From the NCBI GenBank assembly GCA_030679635.1, contig JAUXSZ010000124.1:1-11568 (forward strand): DNA of 11,568 nt, read 5' to 3'. Position 1 is the first letter of the stretch. The number at the start of each line of letters is the position of its first letter. The notes under the pieces are model-generated. The model was not told the DNA's origin and searched no databases. It was given only the letters and a program-made list of their open reading frames with translations. This document shows positions 6,953-11,568 of the stretch, piece by piece. The position numbers and the translations under genes are program-made. Source of the stretch: Sulfuricurvum sp. (GTDB taxonomy: Bacteria > Campylobacterota > Campylobacteria > Campylobacterales > Sulfurimonadaceae).

Positions 6953-8172
6953 CACGGCGTGTTGTGATTACGGGCATAGGGTTTTATTCTCCTATAGGGG
7001 ATAATTTGACGGATCTTCGGAGTAATTTTGAGCAGATGAAAAGCGGTGTGCGAACCATGACTGAGTGGGATAAAGCGAACGGTTTGAACGCTAGGATAGC
7101 AGGGGTAGTGGGGCAGGATGATTTTAGTGAGATACCCCGACAATACCGTCGTACGATGGACCGGGTTGCTATGATGTGTGCCCTTTCGCTAAAACGAGCC
7201 GTTGCGCAAAGTGGTCTTAGCACTTCAGCAGTTACCTCTCCTCGAACAGGAATCTCGTTTGGTTCGGCCATGGGAGGGCTGGAGACGCTGTTTGATTATG
7301 CTGAAGATGTTTCGCATAACAGTGGATTCGGACGTCAAAATGCCACGGCCTTTTTGCGTTTCATGAGCCATACGGTCTCAGCAAACTTGGCGGTAATGTT
7401 TGGGATTATCGGACGTAATATACCTACTAGTTCAGCATGTACCGCTTCTGCGCAAGCCATCGGTACGGGATATGAGTCAATCAAATATGGGATGAGTGAT
7501 GTGATGCTTGTCGGTGGCGGAGAGGGTCTGCATTATGTCGAAGCCGGAATTTTTGACAGTATGGGTGCTACGGCCATCGGATACAATGATAATCCCGAAG
7601 AGGCGTCACGGCCGTTTGACATCTCACGTTCAGGTTTAGTTGTCTCGGAAGGTTCGGGGGCGTTGGTGCTAGAAGAGTATGAACATGCCAAAGCACGAGG
7701 AGCCGTTATCCTGGGTGAGATGGTAGGGTATGCAACGGGATGCGATGGCAGTCATATAACATTACCATCTGAACGTGGAATGGAATCGGTAATGCGTGAT
7801 GCGTTGAACGATGCTCGGTTAAATTCAAGCGATATTGGGTATATTAATGCCCATGCGACGGCAACACCCAAAGGGGATATTTTCGAATCGATTGCAGTAC
7901 ATCGGGTTTTTGGGTCTACTACCCCCATTAGCAGTATCAAAGGGTACACTGGACATATGTTCGGCGGCGGAGGGGCATTTGAAACGATTGTTTCTTTGAT
8001 GGCACTGAATGAATCCTTTTTACCTGCCAATAAAAATCTAGTAGAGATCGATCCGACGTGTGCCCCTTTGGATTATATTCGTGCTCACCGTGAAACGCCT
8101 ATTACAGCTGTCATGAATAATAATTTTGCGTTCGGTGGGATTAACACCTCGATCATATTGAAGAAAATTTAA
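6949..8172 (+). CDS. Beta-ketoacyl-ACP synthase, aryl-polyene/FabF-like
   Basis: 407 residues, thiolase-fold condensing enzyme. The Cys-His-His triad is intact: Cys164 in SSACTASAQ, His302 in NAHATATPKGD and His336 in GYTGHMFGGGG, nearly the same positions as in E. coli FabF. NNNFAFGGINTS is the usual C-terminal signature. NAHATATPKGD and the Gly-rich loop after His336 differ from housekeeping FabF (NAHGTSTPxND, GHxxGAAG), which fits a specialised polyene synthase. It should condense malonyl-ACP with the aryl starter and with the growing chain. In known aryl polyene systems the active ketosynthase pairs with a chain-length-factor-like partner; none is in the window. The start ATG overlaps the reductase stop. 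It is followed after 17 bases by its probable carrier protein. Confidence 0.93.
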   Translation: MTRRVVITGIGFYSPIGDNLTDLRSNFEQMKSGVRTMTEWDKANGLNARIAGVVGQDDFSEIPRQYRRTMDRVAMMCALSLKRAVAQSGLSTSAVTSPRTGISFGSAMGGLETLFDYAEDVSHNSGFGRQNATAFLRFMSHTVSANLAVMFGIIGRNIPTSSACTASAQAIGTGYESIKYGMSDVMLVGGGEGLHYVEAGIFDSMGATAIGYNDNPEEASRPFDISRSGLVVSEGSGALVLEEYEHAKARGAVILGEMVGYATGCDGSHITLPSERGMESVMRDALNDARLNSSDIGYINAHATATPKGDIFESIAVHRVFGSTTPISSIKGYTGHMFGGGGAFETIVSLMALNESFLPANKNLVEIDPTCAPLDYIRAHRETPITAVMNNNFAFGGINTSIILKKI

Positions 8173-8189
8173 CTTTAAAGGCTTTGAAA

Positions 8190-8432
8190 ATGAATCATGA
8201 TGTATTTAAAAAAGTTCAAGCGATTATCGTAGAGCAGTTTGAAAAAAATCCCGAAGAGATTACGCTCGAAAAATTATTAGTGGAAGATTTGGAGCTCGAT
8301 AGTTTAGATATGTTTGATTTGGTGTGCGCGCTCGAAAAAGAGTATGATTTCCATTTTCAGCTAGATAAGGACTCATCCATTGAAACCGTAGGCGATATTG
8401 TAGGGAAATTAGAAAACCATTTGTCTAAATAA
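8190..8432 (+). CDS. Acyl carrier protein (first of two)
   Basis: 80 residues, acidic, with the phosphopantetheine attachment motif ELDSLDMFDL (Ser38) at the start of helix II. Start ATG 8190 has AAAGG (8178-8182) seven bases upstream; an in-frame TTG at 8184 would add only two residues and lacks proper spacing. It probably carries the growing polyene or the starter for the ketosynthase encoded immediately upstream. Its stop overlaps the next start by one base (TAATG). It is only distantly similar to the second carrier protein at 10683, so the two may have separate tasks, as the paired ACPs of characterised aryl polyene clusters do. Confidence 0.93.
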   Translation: MNHDVFKKVQAIIVEQFEKNPEEITLEKLLVEDLELDSLDMFDLVCALEKEYDFHFQLDKDSSIETVGDIVGKLENHLSK

Positions 8433-9679
8433 TGATTTTTACCCTCCTGTATATTCCATTAATAGTGATTGGGTGTTACTATTTTCCGGTATCAACGGTG
8501 GGAATATCTCTCGTTACCGTGGGGTTTGGACGGGTGATTCTTTTGGCTTACCGTCATGGAGAACGTAAAAATTTCATCTCTCCTGTTTTCCTCGGTTTGT
8601 TGGGGATGGGTGCTTGGATTTCCGAAGATTTTATTGCACTGAAACTCTATCCTCTCCTCCTTTCTCTCCTTTTTTTATTCTATTTTATTGGTTCTGTTGT
8701 CAGAAAACGTTATCTTCTTATTGAATGGGTAGAAAAATTCAAAAAACGACCCTTAGAAAGCTCAGAACGGCGTGATGTTATCGTTTCTCATTGGTTTTGG
8801 ATTGGTGTTTTAGGGCTGAACAGCTCGATTCATCTTTATTTGGTACTAAAAGAGAACACTTTTTTATGGGCATTGTATTCTTTTGCAGGATGGTATCTCC
8901 TCTTTGGTATGGCGATGGTACTGCAATTTTTATTCGCGTATCGTATACAAGTAGGTCAATGGATTCGTAATCTCTGGGGATATGGTCTTTTTGTTGGGGT
9001 GATCGTTATAGGATTTATCCCCGCGATAGGGGGGTATTTTTTTAAAGTGATTATGCGAGAATCAAAGCCTCATATACTATTTCAGCGTGTCACGGCGATG
9101 ATTTTTCGAGTATTTTTTCGATATGCCCCCGGTATTGGAGGGATTGATCTTCAAGTGAATCCAAAATATAATCCTGGTGACCATTATATCTATATTGCGA
9201 ATCATGAATCTTGGCTCGATTATCCGCTTATGGGTGGGTACATCACCGATTTGTTTCATCTGACCAATAAAAAAAGTCCTTTTGTGTGGTTTTTTCGCCC
9301 TATTGCCCGTTTATTGGGGGTGATCGATGGTGTCGGTATCAATGTCCTTCACTTGCTGTTACAAAAACTGCGAAATAGGAGCAATGTTTTGATTTTTCCG
9401 GAAGGCTCACGCAGTGTGGATGGAGCATTACTCCCTTTCAAAAAAGGGGCATTTTCACTGGCCATAGAGTCGGGTGTTCCTATCGTCCCTATTGTGATAT
9501 CAGGGACGCGGCATCTGGTTCCCAAGGGGAGTATTTCTTGGAAAAAGGTTAAGGAAATTGGGATAAAAATTCGGATTATGGAGCCAATGACAATTCAAGA
9601 GGGTGAGGATGCCCAAGGGTATAAGCAACGCATATGGGAGAGTATGAGGGAGAATAAAGAAGAATTAGACCTCTCCTAA
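8432..9679 (+). CDS. Fusion of a COG4648-like membrane domain and a PlsC-type acyltransferase
   Basis: 415 residues in one uninterrupted frame. Residues 1 to about 175 are hydrophobic, with several membrane segments and features I recognise from COG4648 membrane proteins of aryl polyene clusters (ALKLYPLLLSLLFLF, a W-x-LYSFAGWYLLFGM region). A further hydrophobic stretch follows at about 183-205. The C-terminal ~190 residues are a PlsC/LPLAT domain: NHESWLD (His258, Asp263: HX4D), FPEGSRS (322-328) and VPIVPIVISG. The HX4D catalytic pair is intact, so it should transfer an acyl group from ACP or CoA to a hydroxyl acceptor at the inner membrane, perhaps joining the polyene to a lipid anchor. 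In the clusters I know, these two parts are separate genes. It is the last gene of the operon. Its stop overlaps the convergent LpxL-like gene by four bases. Confidence 0.88.
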   Translation: MIFTLLYIPLIVIGCYYFPVSTVGISLVTVGFGRVILLAYRHGERKNFISPVFLGLLGMGAWISEDFIALKLYPLLLSLLFLFYFIGSVVRKRYLLIEWVEKFKKRPLESSERRDVIVSHWFWIGVLGLNSSIHLYLVLKENTFLWALYSFAGWYLLFGMAMVLQFLFAYRIQVGQWIRNLWGYGLFVGVIVIGFIPAIGGYFFKVIMRESKPHILFQRVTAMIFRVFFRYAPGIGGIDLQVNPKYNPGDHYIYIANHESWLDYPLMGGYITDLFHLTNKKSPFVWFFRPIARLLGVIDGVGINVLHLLLQKLRNRSNVLIFPEGSRSVDGALLPFKKGAFSLAIESGVPIVPIVISGTRHLVPKGSISWKKVKEIGIKIRIMEPMTIQEGEDAQGYKQRIWESMRENKEELDLS

Positions 9680-10551
9680 ACTGCGGTGCCGGTATTAAAA
9701 AAATCATAATGATTAAACCACTGATCTGGATGTTCTTTGACGGCTTTTTCTAAGATGTCTGCGTATTCTTGAGCGGCAGTTGCGATTGCTTCCTCTTTGG
9801 AGAGTGTACGATCGTACGGAGTTAACCAGTAATAGCTAACATTGTAATGATAATCCTTTTCTCGTAATGAGAGTAGTGCAATCAAGGGGACTTTACGGTT
9901 ATACGCGACTTCAAAAGGATTTTTGTTGATGATAACCCGTTTACCCAAAAAAGTAACGGGCACACCGCCTTGTTGCGTTAAAAAACGATCGGCCATCATG
10001 GCAACGATTTCACTATTTTGAAAAGCTTTCGCGATACGGATAGCCACTGCAATTGACCCCTCGGAGAGATCAATGACTCTGAGGGGATTGTTCTGTTTGC
10101 CTTGAATAAATTTTCCAAACCCTTGAATACTCTCTTTGATGACTTCTTGCATGACAATATTGACAGGAATTTTTTTTTCAGAAAGAAGCCGTTCACAGAT
10201 GCTCCAATCCCCAACATGGGAAAAAAGAAAAAGGATCCCTTTCTCTGCATCCGAGGGGAAAGGACCTTGATTCTGAGCATTCACATGATAGCGTTGTAAG
10301 AATCTTTTGCTTAAAAAGCGATCGGCAAAAACAAGGGCATAGCTGTACAGATGACGATAGTAAATACGAAAATCAAACTCTCCCGTGCAGAGGAGATAGT
10401 ATTCACGCAAGGACCGCTTGGCCGTAGGAGTTGTTATGGAAAAATACAAAACGACAAAAAAGAGGATGAATCGTAATCCAGGATATCCGAAAAAATGGAA
10501 AAAAAGGTATACGATGTATAAACCTGCACCACTGCCTCGTTGTTTAATCAT
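9676..10551 (-). CDS. LpxL/HtrB-like lysophospholipid/lipid A-type acyltransferase
   Basis: 291 residues from ATG 10551. There is a hydrophobic N-terminal anchor (about residues 11-47), then an LPLAT fold with FLFSHVGDW (His112) and a C-terminal QWFNHYDFF motif close to that of the COG4261 acyltransferases of aryl polyene clusters. It probably acylates a sugar or lipid acceptor on the inner membrane and may attach the polyene chain. The acidic residue expected five positions after the His (HX4D/E) is Ser117 here; Asp115 lies two residues earlier, so catalysis may be altered or use that residue. Start ATG 10551 is preferred to TTG 10575 because AAAAAAGG (10569-10562) lies ten bases upstream of it. 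It is on the opposite strand to the operon and convergent with it, and divergent from the second ACP, so it is transcribed independently. Confidence 0.85.
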   Translation of the reverse strand: MIKQRGSGAGLYIVYLFFHFFGYPGLRFILFFVVLYFSITTPTAKRSLREYYLLCTGEFDFRIYYRHLYSYALVFADRFLSKRFLQRYHVNAQNQGPFPSDAEKGILFLFSHVGDWSICERLLSEKKIPVNIVMQEVIKESIQGFGKFIQGKQNNPLRVIDLSEGSIAVAIRIAKAFQNSEIVAMMADRFLTQQGGVPVTFLGKRVIINKNPFEVAYNRKVPLIALLSLREKDYHYNVSYYWLTPYDRTLSKEEAIATAAQEYADILEKAVKEHPDQWFNHYDFFNTGTAV

Positions 10552-10575
10552 CGTTTGAGAACCTTTTTTAGGCAA

Positions 10576-10581
10576 ATTATA
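10576..10581 (-). promoter_or_regulatory. Possible -10 box for the LpxL-like gene, in a divergent intergenic region
   Basis: TATAAT on the minus strand, 24 bases ahead of ATG 10551, leaving room for a start site and the AAAAAAGG ribosome site. No clear -35. The 131-base region 10552-10682 separates two divergent genes and is very AT-rich on the ACP side. TAAGAT (10638-10643) or AATAAT (10656-10661) could serve as a -10 for the plus strand, but neither has a matching -35, and I see no operator or terminator. Confidence 0.4.
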
Positions 10582-10682
10582 CCGAATTACGAGTTAATCA
10601 TGAGGGGGCTTTTATCTCTTAAAAAGATACAAAAAGGTAAGATTTGTTCCAAAACAATAATAATAAAAAATAGGAAAAAAAT

Positions 10683-10940
10683 ATGATTGAATACCGTTTG
10701 GTTAAAGAACAACTCATCGAAGTGCTTCAACTCGAAGATATGAATGCAGATGAAATCGACGACGATGCCCCTTTGTTTAACGAAGGGCTTGGGCTTGACT
10801 CAGTGGATGCTATCGAGTTGGTTATTTTTCTAGACAACCAATACGGAATTAAAATCGACAACGTTGGACAGTCAAAAGAGATTTTTGTCTCTGTGCGCAC
10901 TCTCACCGATTTTATCAATCAGAACCAAAAATCGTCATAA
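10683..10940 (+). CDS. Acyl carrier protein (second of two)
   Basis: 85 residues, strongly acidic, with the attachment motif GLGLDSVDAIEL (Ser40). It starts at ATG 10683 with AGGA (10672-10675) seven bases upstream. GLGLDSVD and the long acidic N-terminal helix resemble the second ACP type of aryl polyene/flexirubin clusters and dedicated aryl-loading carriers, more than housekeeping AcpP. It likely opens a second plus-strand transcription unit continuing into the flavoprotein gene (27-base gap) and beyond the window. One ACP may hold the aryl starter while the other carries extender or finished polyene; which does which is not visible here. Confidence 0.92.
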   Translation: MIEYRLVKEQLIEVLQLEDMNADEIDDDAPLFNEGLGLDSVDAIELVIFLDNQYGIKIDNVGQSKEIFVSVRTLTDFINQNQKSS

Positions 10941-10967
10941 AACAATACAGATTTTCAAAGGGGATAC

Positions 10968-11568
10968 GTGGAAGTAAAAGAGATTGTGTCGGATGTTCTG
11001 ATTATCGGAGGAGGTCCGGCAGGATCCATCGCAGCAGCCTCTTTGGTGCAAAAAGGATACAGTGTCAGCATTGTCGAGAAAGTTCCTTTCCCACGCTTTG
11101 TGATAGGCGAATCGCTTTTGCCGAGGTGCAATGAGCTCCTGGCAATGAACGGGATGTTAGAGACGATCGATACACACGGATTCATGATAAAACCAGGTGC
11201 ATGCTTCGAGATGAACGGTCTGAGAGAATCCTATAATTTCAGCGAAAACATCGGTCAAGCGTACGGTACATCGTATCAAGTAAAACGGGAAGAATTCGAT
11301 GATTTGCTCTTGAAGCAAGCGGTTGCTTTTGGCGCGTCGTTGTATGAAGAGACGGAAATTACAGGTTTTGATCCTGAAACAACGACGGCAACGGCCGTGA
11401 ATAAAGAGGGGAAACCTCTGGTATTTAAAGCATCATTCGCCCTCGATGCTTCCGGATACGGCCGTGTATTTCCTCGTCTTTTAGGGTTGGATGAACCCAG
11501 TGAACTGAAGGTACGAAGCGCAGTATTTACCCGTGTGCGTAACGATATTCGCCCCAATGATGAAACGC
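10968..11568 (+). CDS. FAD-dependent halogenase/monooxygenase-like protein (3' truncated)
   Basis: Starts at GTG 10968 with AAAGGGG (10957-10963) close upstream; the frame is open back to the ACP stop with no other start codon. 200 codons are present before the window ends. DVLIIGGGPAGS (9-20) is the FAD-binding Rossmann motif, FPRFVIGESLLP (41-52) is typical of flavin-dependent halogenases and related hydroxylases, and ALDASGYG closes the FAD domain. Lys75 in FMIKPGACF aligns by eye with the conserved Lys region of phenolic/pyrrole halogenases. The WxWxIP signature that separates halogenases from other members lies further on, so halogenase, aromatic hydroxylase or reductase cannot be separated. 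In the pathway it would modify the aryl head or the polyene; related proteins occur in flexirubin and xanthomonadin clusters. Confidence 0.88.
   Translation, partial: MEVKEIVSDVLIIGGGPAGSIAAASLVQKGYSVSIVEKVPFPRFVIGESLLPRCNELLAMNGMLETIDTHGFMIKPGACFEMNGLRESYNFSENIGQAYGTSYQVKREEFDDLLLKQAVAFGASLYEETEITGFDPETTTATAVNKEGKPLVFKASFALDASGYGRVFPRLLGLDEPSELKVRSAVFTRVRNDIRPNDET

Noticed and set aside
6682..7143. Minus-strand 153-codon open frame across the reductase/ketosynthase junction
   Set aside because: It spans the overlap of two well-conserved plus-strand genes, its product is basic and low in recognisable motifs, and it has no ribosome site.
10613..10680. A/T-rich stretch before the second ACP as a terminator
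   Set aside because: No stem of useful length precedes any T run on either strand; it looks like an AT-rich divergent promoter region.
10955..11557. Minus-strand open frames (10955-11185 and 11276-11557) at the right end
   Set aside because: They lie antisense to the flavoprotein frame starting at GTG 10968, which has clear FAD motifs and a ribosome site. The minus-strand products match no family.

Overview
The window carries most of one half of an aryl-polyene/flexirubin-type pigment-lipid gene cluster. It is a type II (dissociated) fatty-acid/polyketide-like pathway started by an aromatic-amino-acid ammonia-lyase, and it is flanked by a hybrid sensor kinase and cell-surface genes. The proteins indicate a Gram-negative bacterium: PlsC- and LpxL-type acyltransferases, a tripartite hybrid kinase and aryl-polyene-type accessory proteins. 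Moderate GC, very compact genes, frequent TTG/GTG starts and a nine-base poly-G tract inside a surface-polysaccharide gene together suggest a Campylobacterota (epsilonproteobacterial) lineage such as the Sulfuricurvum/Sulfurimonas group. That placement is inference, not proof.

Layout. (1) 1-2004, plus: 3' part of a hybrid histidine kinase (end of PAS, HisKA, HATPase, two receivers, Hpt-like tail), cut by the window start. (2) 2117-2818, plus: a membrane PAP2-type phosphatase/phosphotransferase, tail to tail with (3) 2810-3661, minus: a DUF3473-type polysaccharide deacetylase whose reading frame contains a G9 tract. (4) 3721-9679, plus: a seven-gene operon with gaps of -14 to +17 bases: hotdog dehydratase, GT2 glycosyltransferase, MIO ammonia-lyase, SDR ketoreductase, ketosynthase, acyl carrier protein, and a COG4648-like membrane domain fused to a PlsC acyltransferase. 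A good sigma70-like promoter (TTGAAA-17-TATACT) lies directly in front of it. (5) 9676-10551, minus: an LpxL/HtrB-like acyltransferase. (6) 10683-11568, plus: a second acyl carrier protein and the start of a flavin-dependent halogenase/monooxygenase-like protein, cut by the window end.

How the genes may work together (inference from known aryl polyene and flexirubin pathways): the ammonia-lyase makes a cinnamate-type aryl starter, which is loaded on a carrier protein. The ketosynthase, ketoreductase and dehydratase then extend and dehydrate it repeatedly to a conjugated polyene. The flavoprotein may modify the aryl head, and the PlsC- and LpxL-like acyltransferases join the polyene to a lipid or sugar. 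The GT2, deacetylase and PAP2 proteins may supply or trim a glycan part. No aryl-ACP ligase, second ketosynthase/chain-length factor, thioesterase, LolA-like carrier or MMPL exporter is seen, so the cluster very probably continues to the right of the window.

No tRNA, rRNA, CRISPR array, insertion sequence or convincing rho-independent terminator was recognised. No gene-free stretch exceeds about 135 bases.
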